Source: URNF01 sp045638005 (GTDB taxonomy: Bacteria; Bacillota; Clostridia; Oscillospirales; Acutalibacteraceae). From it: a stretch of 22,359 nt of DNA. The notes under the pieces are model-generated. The model did not search any database. It was not told where the DNA came from and worked only from the letters and a program-made list of their open reading frames with translations. Numbering within the stretch: position 1 is the stretch's first letter; each line of letters opens with the position of its first letter. The position numbers and the translations under genes were made by a program. Below are positions 7,922 through 15,247 of the stretch, in pieces. The stretch lies in the NCBI GenBank assembly GCA_045638005.1, contig JAZUAN010000026.1, forward strand, positions 1 through 22,359, in the 5' to 3' direction.

Positions 7922-7940
7922 GATGAAAGTCTAATTGTTA

Positions 7941-9137
7941 TCAGCCGTAGTTGCGGTCCAGCAGATTGATGCCATCGATTTCGATATCGAAGTACGGGCC
8001 GGAACGATGCTTGGACTCGTAGAACACACCATTTTCGATAACCTCGGTGTCTTTCTCATAAGCAGCGTCGAAGTCAACGTCAGCTTTGTAAGAAGCGAGT
8101 TTCTCGCCCTTCACGGTGAAGTTAGCGGTATCAAACACGTTGATGGTGCCGTCTTTCAGACCTTTTTCCACTTCGGCGAGCTTCTCAGCGGTGCCGGCGG
8201 CAACGTTTTTGCCGAGCTCGGTCAGCGCAACAGCGCCGTTCTCCAAGGTGCCGGTCCAGTCAACAGCGATCTCAGCGTCGTTCTTGACCTGGGTGATCAT
8301 GTACTCGAAGTAGGGCACCCAGTTGATGCGGGAGGAGATGAGGAAGGTTTCCGGGCAAGCAGCAGCGGTGGAACCGTGGTAGGAAACGTTCGGAACCTTC
8401 GCGTTCTCACAAGCGGTGGGAGCACCCATGGAGTCAGCATGCTGGGAAATCAGCACGCAGCCGCCGTCGATGAGCGCCTGAGCAGCCTGTTTTTCTTTCT
8501 CTTCGTCATACCAGGAACCGGTGAACTTAACATCCATGGTCACTTCCGGTACGATGGACTTAGCGCCCAGGTAGAAAGAGGTGTAACCGGACATAACCTC
8601 AGCGAAGGTGAAAGCACCGACGTAACCCATCTTCGGAACGATGGTGGAATCGGCAGCCATCATCTCTTTGAGTTTGAGACCGGCAACAACGCCCGCCATG
8701 TAGCGGCCTTCGTAGATAGAAGCAAACGCGTTGTGGAAGTTTTTGAGACCGGCGGTGTGAGCCTGCGTACCGGTAGCATGGCAGAATTCCACGTCCGGAT
8801 ACTCCTCGGCGGCCTTCATGAGGAAGGACTCGTGACCGAAGCTGTCGGCGAAGATGATATCACATTCTTCAACCTCGATGAGTTCTTTCGCTGCATCGTA
8901 GCAAGCGTTGGACTCGGGGATCTGGGTCTTCTGCACCATGGTGACGCCCATGTTCTCGCAGGCTTTTTTCGCAGCATCGATGAAGTTCTTGTCGTAAGTA
9001 GAATTTTCATCATGCAGGAAGATGAAGCCGACCTTCAGATCGGATTTGGCAGCTGCATCATCATCGGTTTTAGCACCGCAAGCGGCGAGACCGAAGACCA
9101 TGAGCACAGCCAGGATGAGTGCCAGGATCTTTTTCAT
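7941..9137 (-). CDS. BmpA/Med-family nucleoside-binding lipoprotein
   Basis: This is the extracellular solute receptor of the transporter. The 398-residue product begins with a lipoprotein signal peptide (MKKILALILAVLMVFGLAAC, lipid-modified C20) followed by an acidic linker and the periplasmic-binding fold of the Bmp family (PF02608). Typical family positions are KVGFIFLHDENSTYDKNF at the start of the fold and QHADSMGAPTACE in the second lobe. The frame is open 20 codons upstream, but the ATG at 9137 has GGGGGA seven bases before it and starts the signal peptide. Codon use is strongly biased, as in highly expressed genes, which also creates a long antisense open frame here. Known Bmp relatives bind purine nucleosides; the adjacent xpt supports a purine ligand. 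Confidence 0.95.
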   Translation of the reverse strand: MKKILALILAVLMVFGLAACGAKTDDDAAAKSDLKVGFIFLHDENSTYDKNFIDAAKKACENMGVTMVQKTQIPESNACYDAAKELIEVEECDIIFADSFGHESFLMKAAEEYPDVEFCHATGTQAHTAGLKNFHNAFASIYEGRYMAGVVAGLKLKEMMAADSTIVPKMGYVGAFTFAEVMSGYTSFYLGAKSIVPEVTMDVKFTGSWYDEEKEKQAAQALIDGGCVLISQHADSMGAPTACENAKVPNVSYHGSTAAACPETFLISSRINWVPYFEYMITQVKNDAEIAVDWTGTLENGAVALTELGKNVAAGTAEKLAEVEKGLKDGTINVFDTANFTVKGEKLASYKADVDFDAAYEKDTEVIENGVFYESKHRSGPYFDIEIDGINLLDRNYG

Positions 9138-9183
9138 GTTTCTTTCCCCCAAATTTTTTATTTCCACGGACTTTTGTCCGCAG

Positions 9184-9756
9184 TTAACAAAACTCAACGC
9201 CCTTTTCGGGATCCATCGACGCGATACGCGCCAGCGATTCTACGCGGATACCTTTATCGCGGATGAGCTGTCCGCCCGGCTGGAACGCTTTTTCAATCAC
9301 GATACCGCAACCGACCAACGTGGCGCCCGCATCCTTTACCAGTGCGGTCAGACCGAGCAGCGCGCTGCCTTCTGCAAGGAAATCGTCGATAACGAGCACG
9401 CGATCCTCGGGATGCAAAAACGATTTCGATACGATGATGTCATAATTTTTTTTGCGTGTAAAAGAAGTCACGGGCGCAGTATACACGTCGCCCGCAATAT
9501 TCACACTCATACTTTTTTTGGCAAAAACCACCGGCACGCCGAAATACTGCGCAGCGATGCAAGCGATACCGATACCGGACGCTTCGATGGTCAGAATTTT
9601 ATTGATCTTGCAGTTTTTAAACAAACGGTGGAATTCCTTGCCGATTTCGCAGAGAAACTGCACATCAATTTGATGGTTGAGAAAACCGTCCACTTTTAGT
9701 ACGTTACCTTCGTAAACCTTGCCCTCTTTGCGGATCTTTTCCTCTAAAAGTTGCAC
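9184..9756 (-). CDS. xpt: Xanthine phosphoribosyltransferase
   Basis: This enzyme converts xanthine (and guanine weakly) plus PRPP to XMP in purine salvage. The 190-residue length and the N-terminus MQLLEEKIRKEGKV match Xpt. The PRPP-binding loop VLVIDDFLAEGSA is at residues 120-132. LTIEASGIGIA (from 55) and the lysine pair in VVFAKK follow the family pattern. The start is GTG with GGAGG seven bases upstream. It is first in the operon and the lipoprotein gene follows after 46 bases, so uptake and ribosylation are co-expressed. In many Firmicutes a purine riboswitch precedes xpt. The leader here is only about 35 bases and holds no such structure. Confidence 0.95.
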   Translation of the reverse strand: MQLLEEKIRKEGKVYEGNVLKVDGFLNHQIDVQFLCEIGKEFHRLFKNCKINKILTIEASGIGIACIAAQYFGVPVVFAKKSMSVNIAGDVYTAPVTSFTRKKNYDIIVSKSFLHPEDRVLVIDDFLAEGSALLGLTALVKDAGATLVGCGIVIEKAFQPGGQLIRDKGIRVESLARIASMDPEKGVEFC

Positions 9757-9769
9757 GGCAACTCCTCCC

Positions 9770-9781
9770 TTGATCGATCAA
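9770..9781. promoter_or_regulatory. 12-bp palindrome, candidate operator of the xpt operon
   Basis: TTGATCGATCAA is a perfect palindrome between the xpt promoter and its ribosome binding site, at about +10 to +21 of the predicted transcript. A repressor bound here would block initiation or early elongation. The palindrome is partly made of simple GATC units, so chance is possible. Confidence 0.35.
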
Positions 9782-9797
9782 TAAAACAACCACTCTC

Positions 9798-9826
9798 ATA
9801 TTACCAAATAATAAAAGAAAAATCAA
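9798..9826 (-). promoter_or_regulatory. sigma-A promoter of the xpt-transporter operon
   Basis: TTGATT (9821-9826) and TAATAT (9798-9803) are separated by 17 bases on the minus strand. Transcription should begin near 9791, some 35 bases before the GTG of xpt. Confidence 0.75.
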
Positions 9827-9848
9827 TAAGAATTTACATAAAAAGCGC

Positions 9849-9879
9849 AAAAAAGAGATGGTTTTCGCCATCCCTTTTT
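9849..9879 (-). terminator. Terminator of the lactate dehydrogenase gene
   Basis: The interrupted stem AAAAAGAGATGG / CCATCCCTTTTT (one A-C mismatch, loop TTTTCG) lies a few bases past the stop of ldh at 9884, with a run of six Ts on the minus strand. Confidence 0.75.
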
Positions 9880-9883
9880 GTGA

Positions 9884-10834
9884 TCAATTTTCCGAATGCA
9901 AACTGTCGTATGCCTCTTGTAAAGTTTCGCAAGAGGCGCACAGGCGTTTTGTTTCATCCTCGGTGAGATGCAACGGCAGCACACGTCTGATACCGTTGCG
10001 GTTGACGATGCAGGGCATGCCCGCAAATACACCGTTACAGCCGGGGATATCCAGTTTCGCGCTGACCGTCAGCACGCTGTTTTCGTCGCCGAGTATCGCG
10101 CGGGTGATGCGCACCATTGACATGCCGATGCCGTAATAGGTTGCTCGTTTTGCTTCAATGATTTTCTGTGCGGCACCGCGCACCTCGTTTTCGATCTCGC
10201 GGACCTGCTGCATATCGCAAAAACCGTCCTCGCAGTAATCGCAAATGGGGCGGGTGGCGAGCATTGCCTGCGACCACGGTACAAATTCGCTGTCGCCGTG
10301 CTCGCCGATAACGTACGCGTGTACGTTGCGGGGATCCACCGAAAAATGGTTGCCGATCAAATACCGCAGGCGCGCGGTATCCAGCGTGGTACCCGTGCCG
10401 ATAACGCGGCGGGCATTAAAGCCGGACAGTGCACAGGTGATGCGGGTCATGATATCCACCGGATTGGTGGCGACCAAGAAAATGCCGTTAAAGCCGGACT
10501 CGGTCACCGGCTCAACAATGGAGCGGAACACCGCCTCGTTACGGCGTAAAAGATCCAGTCGCGTCTCACCGGGTTTTTGTGCCACACCGGCACAGATTGC
10601 CACAATATCTGCGTCATGGCAATCGCGGTAATCGCCCGCGTAAATACGCATGTGCGAGCCGGAGAAAGCAAGACCGTGGTTTAAGTCCATCGCTTCCCCC
10701 TCGGCGCGTTTGCGATCAATATCAATGAGCACCAGCTCATCGCAGACGTTTTGATTAAGCAGTGCATAGGCGTAGCTCATACCCACCATACCGGTGCCGA
10801 TGAGCACCACCTTGCGTTTGTCGCTGGTCGTCAT
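9884..10834 (-). CDS. ldh: L-lactate dehydrogenase
   Basis: This NAD-dependent enzyme reduces pyruvate to L-lactate, regenerating NAD+ in fermentation. It has 316 residues from the ATG at 10834, which has GGAGG eight bases upstream; an earlier in-frame codon lacks a site. The Rossmann motif GTGMVG is at 13-18 with the NAD-selective aspartate in LVLIDID. Substrate choice is shown by Q85 in GVAQKPGETR; malate dehydrogenases have arginine there. R91, the D151/R154 pair and the catalytic H178 in GEHGDSE are present. The residues contacting the allosteric activator fructose-1,6-bisphosphate were not judged. A weak minus-strand promoter with TAATAT near 10861 is possible. The gene is divergent from the two-component system, and a shared regulatory region is conceivable but unproven. 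Confidence 0.95.
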   Translation of the reverse strand: MTTSDKRKVVLIGTGMVGMSYAYALLNQNVCDELVLIDIDRKRAEGEAMDLNHGLAFSGSHMRIYAGDYRDCHDADIVAICAGVAQKPGETRLDLLRRNEAVFRSIVEPVTESGFNGIFLVATNPVDIMTRITCALSGFNARRVIGTGTTLDTARLRYLIGNHFSVDPRNVHAYVIGEHGDSEFVPWSQAMLATRPICDYCEDGFCDMQQVREIENEVRGAAQKIIEAKRATYYGIGMSMVRITRAILGDENSVLTVSAKLDIPGCNGVFAGMPCIVNRNGIRRVLPLHLTEDETKRLCASCETLQEAYDSLHSEN

Positions 10835-10895
10835 AAGAAAGTCCTCCAAACTTTTGAAAAAATATTAGGAAAATGACACAATTATTTCACAAATA

Positions 10896-10904
10896 TGGTA
10901 TACT
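10896..10904 (+). promoter_or_regulatory. Extended -10 promoter of the two-component operon
   Basis: TGG directly before TATACT (10899-10904) forms an extended -10 element. The upstream hexamer is poor (TGACAC, about 19 bases away), which fits extended -10 promoters. It is the best plus-strand candidate between ldh and the response regulator gene. Confidence 0.45.
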
Positions 10905-10969
10905 TTAATCATGTGCATGGTTAGTATACGCATTTTAGCGTTAAAAAGCAAGAGAAAGGCGTGAGAAAT

Positions 10970-11659
10970 ATGGAGGAAACCGCAAAAACCATCCTCATCG
11001 CAGACGATGAGATCCGTATGCGGCGAGTCATCGCAGACTATCTCGCCATCAAGGGATATAAAACGGTGGAAGCCGCCAACGGTACCGAAGCTGTGATGCT
11101 GTTCCTAAGCACGCCCATTGACCTGATACTGTTGGATGTGATGATGCCGCAGATGGACGGCTGGGAGGTTTGCCGCATCATCCGTCAAAAATCTGCTGTT
11201 CCCATCATCATGCTCACCGCCAGAGGAGAGGAAGAGGATGAACTGCAAGGCTTTTCTCTGGGTGCTGACGAATATATCGCAAAACCGTTCAGCCTGAAAA
11301 TATTGCTCGCCCGCATTGAAGCGGTGTTGCGCCGCGGGCAGGCGGAGGCTGTGCCGTCGTCGGTAGTATCACCGGCTGGCGACCTCAGGGTGGATACCGT
11401 GGGACGCGAGGTGTTTGTGAAGGGTAAAAAGATTGAGTTGACCTATACCGAGTTTGAGTTGCTCACCTTTTTGATGCAGAATGCGGGTATCGCCTTGTCG
11501 CGGGACAAGATCCTTGACAACGTGTGGCGGTACGATTATTACGGAGATGCGCGCACGGTGGATACCCATATCAAAAAATTGCGCGCAAAGCTGGATGCCT
11601 GCGGTGAATATATTAAAACTATCCGCGGTATCGGTTATAAATTTGAGGTGACGAGATGA
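10970..11659 (+). CDS. OmpR/PhoB-family response regulator
   Basis: This is a DNA-binding response regulator of 229 residues. The receiver domain has the acidic pair D12/D13, phosphoacceptor D56 in LILLDVMMP, T83 in IIMLTARG and K105 in AKPF, all intact. The winged helix-turn-helix output domain occupies about residues 130-228, with TYTEFELLTFLMQN and RTVDTHIKKLRAKL, and ends in TIRGIGYKFE. A GTG at 10961 opens the same frame but has AAAGG only one base away. The ATG at 10970 is about ten bases from that site and is preferred. The kinase gene overlaps the stop by four bases (ATGA), so the two are translationally coupled partners. The signal and target genes are unknown. Confidence 0.93.
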   Translation: MEETAKTILIADDEIRMRRVIADYLAIKGYKTVEAANGTEAVMLFLSTPIDLILLDVMMPQMDGWEVCRIIRQKSAVPIIMLTARGEEEDELQGFSLGADEYIAKPFSLKILLARIEAVLRRGQAEAVPSSVVSPAGDLRVDTVGREVFVKGKKIELTYTEFELLTFLMQNAGIALSRDKILDNVWRYDYYGDARTVDTHIKKLRAKLDACGEYIKTIRGIGYKFEVTR

Positions 11660-13104
11660 AATTACGGCAACTGAAAGCAACGCTTGCGCCGCATTCTATC
11701 GTATGGCGGTTGTTTGGCAGTATTGCCGCGTGTATTGCGGTGCTGCTGATCGTTATTTTGTTACTCAACACCTTTGCGCTGAAAACGTATTACATACAGG
11801 AAAAGCAGGACAGTATTACCGAGACCTTTCTGGATATTAACGAGGTGTGCAAGTCCACGCAGATGCTCGAGGAGCGGCTGACCTATTTAAAAGACAATAC
11901 TACGTTGTCGGTCATCATTTGGGCGAACCGACAGATATTGTACAGCACCCAAAACCAAGAGCGGTTCTCCTTGCCCGCCGAGCTGCGGCTGGAATGCGGG
12001 GAATACCTGTTCAGCGAGCGGCGTATAGATGAGCCTTTTAGCTTCATCACCCTGTTCGGCAAGATGGATAACGACTATTATATTATGCTGCGCACGCCGG
12101 TTGCCGCTATAGAAGAAAGTATTGGTATTTCCAACCGCTTTTTGATAACCTGCGGCGGTGTTACGCTGCTGTTGGCACTTATACTGGCATTTTGGCTCGC
12201 GCGCAGTTTCACAGGTCCTATTCGCAAGCTGTCAAAGGTCGCAGAGGATGTGGCAAGACTGGAATTTAATACCCCGCCGCCGGTGGACGGCAAGGATGAA
12301 CTGTCCGCGCTGGGGCGCAGTATTTATACCATGTCCGCCGCGCTGGAAAGCACCATCACCGATTTAAAGAATGCCAACCTGCGTCTGCAATCGGACGTGG
12401 AGCAGAAAACGCAGCAGGCCGAGGCGCACCGCGCGTTTATCCGCAACGTATCCCATGAGCTAAAAACGCCGATCGCGCTGATCTCTACCTACGCGGAGGG
12501 GCTTAAAGAGGATATTGCCGGCAACCGCGAGGATTATTGCGCTGTCATCGAGGACGAGGCGCAGAAAATGTCCGAGCTTATCCGTCGCATGACCCTGCTT
12601 ATGCAACTGGAATCGGGCAGCGAGCAGCTGTCTGTTGAGCGGTTTGACGTTTCCGAGCTGCTTATCAATCTGATGGAGCGGTTAAAAACACGGTTTCCGG
12701 ACAGCACGGCAACCTTGCAACCGCCGTCTGCCGTACCCGTGCTTGTGTGGGCAGACAGCTTCTTGATGGAAAATGTGCTCACTAACTTTCTCACAAACGC
12801 GTTCCACCACGTTGCGGAAAATGGTTTGATAGTGGGGCATATTGCACCTGCCGAAAACGGCAGGGTGCGCATTTCTGTGCTCAACACCGGTAAACACATT
12901 CCGGAAGCAGACCTGCCCAAGATTTGGGATAGCTTCTATAAAGTGGATAAGGCCCGCACCCGCGCATACGGCGGCTCGGGCATCGGACTTTCGGTGGTGG
13001 CAGCCATTATGAAAGCGCACCGCATGCCGTACGGCGTGTTAAACCGCACCTCCGCAAGCGGCGAGACTGCTGTGGAGTTTTACGTTGAGCTGGAAACCAA
13101 ATAA
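11656..13104 (+). CDS. Sensor histidine kinase
   Basis: This is the membrane sensor that phosphorylates the response regulator upstream. The 482 residues divide into a membrane helix near 17-43, an external sensor loop of about 115 residues, a second helix near 160-182, a HAMP linker, the dimerisation domain with phosphoacceptor H267 in SHELKTP, and an ATPase domain. The ATPase domain has the N-box ENVLTNFLTNAFHHV near 373, the G1 element in the variant form NTGKHIPEADLPKIWDSF, and the G2 box GGSGIGLSVV. That G1 variant recurs in kinases of the VanS/BceS-like groups (family knowledge). The sensor loop matches nothing I recognise, so the signal cannot be assigned. It ends 47 bases before a strong terminator. 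Confidence 0.93.
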   Translation: MKLRQLKATLAPHSIVWRLFGSIAACIAVLLIVILLLNTFALKTYYIQEKQDSITETFLDINEVCKSTQMLEERLTYLKDNTTLSVIIWANRQILYSTQNQERFSLPAELRLECGEYLFSERRIDEPFSFITLFGKMDNDYYIMLRTPVAAIEESIGISNRFLITCGGVTLLLALILAFWLARSFTGPIRKLSKVAEDVARLEFNTPPPVDGKDELSALGRSIYTMSAALESTITDLKNANLRLQSDVEQKTQQAEAHRAFIRNVSHELKTPIALISTYAEGLKEDIAGNREDYCAVIEDEAQKMSELIRRMTLLMQLESGSEQLSVERFDVSELLINLMERLKTRFPDSTATLQPPSAVPVLVWADSFLMENVLTNFLTNAFHHVAENGLIVGHIAPAENGRVRISVLNTGKHIPEADLPKIWDSFYKVDKARTRAYGGSGIGLSVVAAIMKAHRMPYGVLNRTSASGETAVEFYVELETK

Positions 13105-13150
13105 AGGAAAAATCGTCTTTGGTGTATGGATGGAATTACTAAGGATAACG

Positions 13151-13183
13151 AAAAAGCTGTGTGGAATTTCCACACAGCTTTTT
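13151..13183 (+). terminator. Bidirectional terminator
   Basis: A 14-bp perfect stem (13151-13164 / 13170-13183, loop AATTT) starts with five As and ends with five Ts. It ends the two-component operon and can also end the convergent lipoprotein gene, which has no better candidate of its own. Confidence 0.88.
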
Positions 13184-13251
13184 CATTTATTGGATGGTTT
13201 TTTGTTGTATTGGTATTGTTATTTTGATTCTCCTGCGCAAGGGAATCATGG

Positions 13252-14265
13252 TCATTCTGCAAGGGGGAAATACGTGGGGAGAGTGTCCAATTTTTCGATG
13301 GATACGATACGCAGTGATTCCAGTTGTTTGCTGTTTTCGGAACGGATATAACCATCCCAATACATTTCTCCATCGGGCTTGCAGACGACCAATTCGCCTT
13401 CGCCGGTATAGGTATAGGTTGTTTTCAAGTAACATTCGTGTGTCATATTAAGACTGAAATCGTGATATACGGTGAGGGTTCCATTTTTATCGTTGTGATA
13501 ACCGACAACTTCACTCCCTGTCATGCCGCCCCAGCCGCCGGTGCATTCTTCATACATAAAAAAGCCATCGGCATAGCTCAGTTTGTCGGGACCAAGCACT
13601 TCATAACTGCCCTGCTGCTTGAGTTTCTCAAAATACGAATTGGTGACGGCGAACTTCTTGCACATTGCTTGTAAGACCACGTTTTCAGGGATTTTATAAT
13701 AGCAATACATCACTTCGGTATCTTCATGGGTGAAGTATTGTTTGAGGTCGAGACTATGTATCGCTTCTTCCACCAACAAATTATAACTCAAAGAGCCGTC
13801 GTCGTTGAAATAAACGTCCGACGAGAGCCAAAGGCACGCTGCGGTATAATATTTCATTAGCGGCTTCATTGTGGGCGTTGTCGGTACTGTCGTTGTGGTT
13901 GCCTTCGTAGTCGACGTAGTCGTTTTCGGCGCTGTTGTTACGGTGGTTGCCTTCGTAGTGGTCGTAGTCGTTTTCGGCGCGGCTGTTGTGGTAGTTGCCT
14001 TCGTAGTGGTCGTAGTCGTTGCCGGCGCGGCTATTGTGGTAGTCGACGTGGCCGTTGTCGTGGTTGTTATCGGTGCGGCTGTTGTTGTGGTTGCTTCCGT
14101 TTTGGTGGTTACCATGGTTTGGGATACGGTAGTGTGCGTCGTTGTTGCGTCAGTTCCCGTTGTGTCGGTGGACGTTATACCGGCATCTGTCGTGTTCTTG
14201 GTACATCCGGTAACGGTCAGCGTCAACAAAAAGGCTATTACAAGACACAGCACGCGTTGTTTCAT
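13252..14265 (-). CDS. Lipoprotein with Thr-rich repeat stalk, function unknown
   Basis: This is a predicted surface lipoprotein of 337 residues. The signal peptide starts MKQRVLCLVIAFLLTLTVTG and the lipid-modified residue is C21. Residues of roughly 25-135 are almost only Thr, with Ala, Pro, Lys and Ser, including 16-residue repeats of the type KATTTTAAPKTTTTTT. They should form an extended, possibly glycosylated stalk through the cell wall. The remaining 200 residues are a globular domain rich in aromatic residues (YADGFFMYEECTGGWGG, TLTVYHDFSLNMTHECYLKT) that I cannot assign. The ATG at 14265 has GAGGGG eight bases upstream; a GTG three codons earlier lies too close to that site. It has its own promoter. 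The stalk composition resembles the linkers of the 18768 and 21005 proteins. Confidence 0.8.
   Translation of the reverse strand: MKQRVLCLVIAFLLTLTVTGCTKNTTDAGITSTDTTGTDATTTHTTVSQTMVTTKTEATTTTAAPITTTTTATSTTTIAAPATTTTTTKATTTTAAPKTTTTTTKATTVTTAPKTTTSTTKATTTTVPTTPTMKPLMKYYTAACLWLSSDVYFNDDGSLSYNLLVEEAIHSLDLKQYFTHEDTEVMYCYYKIPENVVLQAMCKKFAVTNSYFEKLKQQGSYEVLGPDKLSYADGFFMYEECTGGWGGMTGSEVVGYHNDKNGTLTVYHDFSLNMTHECYLKTTYTYTGEGELVVCKPDGEMYWDGYIRSENSKQLESLRIVSIEKLDTLPTYFPLAE
13898..14089 (-). repeat. Four tandem 48-bp repeats in the lipoprotein gene
   Basis: Units begin at 13898, 13946, 13994 and 14042, each 48 bases and encoding 16 residues of the Thr-rich stalk. The second and third are nearly identical and the outer two are diverged. 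The exact codon-multiple period allows copy number to change without frameshift. Confidence 0.85.
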
Positions 14266-14294
14266 AAAATCCACCCCTCTGTTAAGATGCTTTT

Positions 14295-14323
14295 ATTATA
14301 TCATCGTCTATCGCGTTATGCAA
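14295..14323 (-). promoter_or_regulatory. sigma-A promoter of the Thr-rich lipoprotein gene
   Basis: TTGCAT (14318-14323) and a perfect TATAAT (14295-14300) are spaced 17 bases on the minus strand. The expected leader to the ATG at 14265 is about 25 bases. Confidence 0.85.
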
Positions 14324-14346
14324 GACAAAAAGTACCATCTGTACTC

Positions 14347-14620
14347 TTAATCTTCCAATCCCAGTATAAGACCAAATCCAAGCCCCATCAGAATTTCTGC
14401 GACCGTCCAGCCGCTTTCCACTGCACAAGCGCCCCAACCCACGTCGTGCGGCATACCGTATGCTTCGCGGCGATCAAGATCGATACCACGACACCAGCAA
14501 CCGTCAAAAAGCGGGTTTTCCGCTTTTCATGGCGGTCTCCACCTGCAAACGCAGATCAATCGGCATATCCACCGAAGCGGTACTAGTACCGCCCAGCAAC
14601 GCGACCGCGTCAAGTTCATA
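14347..14620 (-). pseudogene. Frameshifted remnant of an unrecognised gene
   Basis: Between bioY and the lipoprotein gene, about 400 bases hold no intact gene. On the minus strand two frames together read as one protein. The first, from about 14620, contains LDAVALLGGTSTASVDMPID and ends near KS at 14522. After dropping one base at 14521 it continues as ENPLFDGCWCRGIDLD and MPHDVGWGACAVESGWTVAE, stopping at TAA 14347-14349. The sequence has protein-like composition but there is no start codon, no ribosome binding site and no room upstream, since the bioY terminator lies at 14680-14705. It is therefore most likely a truncated, decayed gene. A sequencing indel at the small hairpin 14507-14527 could explain the frameshift but not the missing 5' end. 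I do not recognise the family. Confidence 0.5.
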
Positions 14621-14679
14621 TTGCAAAAAGTAGCAAAACAGCAAACAATTTTGCGATGAATTGCAAAGTACAGCACGAA

Positions 14680-14705
14680 AAAAGACCTCCCGCAGGAGGT
14701 CTTTT
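14680..14705 (-). terminator. Terminator after bioY
   Basis: An 11-bp perfect stem (14680-14690 / 14695-14705, loop CGCA) ends on the minus strand in TTTTTTCG, five bases past the stop of bioY. It closes the operon that runs from 17444. Confidence 0.88.
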
Positions 14706-14710
14706 CAGGA

Positions 14711-15247
14711 TCATTTTTGTTTTTGCAACGCCTTTTTGACAGGACAGGCGAGTGAGACGGCGGCAACCATTTTCACAATGTCGCCGGGCAGAAAGGGGAG
14801 CACGCATGCGATAATTGCTGCCCACAAGGTGACGTCCGTAGACAGCACAAACCAGGCGACCCCGCACACGTATAAAAGAGCGGTGCCGATAAGCAGTGCC
14901 AGTCCCCAAAGCAGCGGGCGTTTATCTCCGAAACGGCGGCAAAGAAAGCCGGCGAGCAAGACGCAGGGCAGGTAGCCTATGAGAAACCCGCCGGTAGGGC
15001 CGATAAAGGCTTGTATGCCGCCTACGAAACCGGAAAACACCGGCACGCCCACAGCGCCAAGCAGCAGATACACCGCTACAGAAGCGGTGCCCCACCCGCC
15101 GCCCGCAAGCAGTGCGCAAAGGTACACGCCAAAACTCGAAAGGGTAAGCGGGATACTGCCGATGGGCAGAGAAAAAGGAGAAATGATAGCAAGCAAGGCT
15201 GCCAGCAACGCGGCAACGATCTGATGATGCAAAACGATTTTTTTCAT
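14711..15247 (-). CDS. bioY: BioY biotin transporter (ECF S component)
   Basis: BioY is the membrane protein that binds biotin in energy-coupling-factor transporters. It has 178 residues and about six hydrophobic helices. Clear family stretches are ISPFSLPIGSIPLTLSSFGV near the N-terminus, GGIQAFIGPTGGFLIGYLP in the middle and CVLPFLPGDIVKMVAAV near the end. The ATG overlaps the TGA of the biotin ligase gene (ATGA) and borrows a GGGGAGG inside that gene, so translation is coupled. No EcfA or EcfT genes are in the window; a shared ECF module elsewhere is expected. Pairing uptake with the ligase suggests that the cell imports biotin, but absence of biotin synthesis genes cannot be judged from this window. 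Confidence 0.95.
   Translation of the reverse strand: MKKIVLHHQIVAALLAALLAIISPFSLPIGSIPLTLSSFGVYLCALLAGGGWGTASVAVYLLLGAVGVPVFSGFVGGIQAFIGPTGGFLIGYLPCVLLAGFLCRRFGDKRPLLWGLALLIGTALLYVCGVAWFVLSTDVTLWAAIIACVLPFLPGDIVKMVAAVSLACPVKKALQKQK

Noticed and set aside
7935..9266. 443-codon plus-strand open frame opposite the BmpA lipoprotein gene
   Set aside because: The lipoprotein on the minus strand has a signal peptide, family motifs and a ribosome binding site. The antisense frame has no ribosome binding site or recognisable domain, and arises from the biased codon use of the lipoprotein gene.
9757..9880. Possible purine riboswitch before xpt
   Set aside because: The region is AT-rich, the predicted leader is about 35 bases and no three-helix purine aptamer pattern can be drawn. 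The only hairpin (9849-9879) is the ldh terminator, upstream of the promoter.
13208..13245. Hairpin GATTC...GAATC as a terminator of the Thr-rich lipoprotein gene
   Set aside because: The stem is bulged and lacks a T run on the minus strand. The perfect hairpin at 13151-13183 is a better shared terminator.
13871..14350. 159-codon plus-strand frame that looks like a Val-rich membrane protein
   Set aside because: It is the reverse complement of the Thr repeat: Thr codons ACN read as Val-rich frames on the other strand. There is no ribosome binding site, and the minus-strand gene has a promoter and lipoprotein signal.
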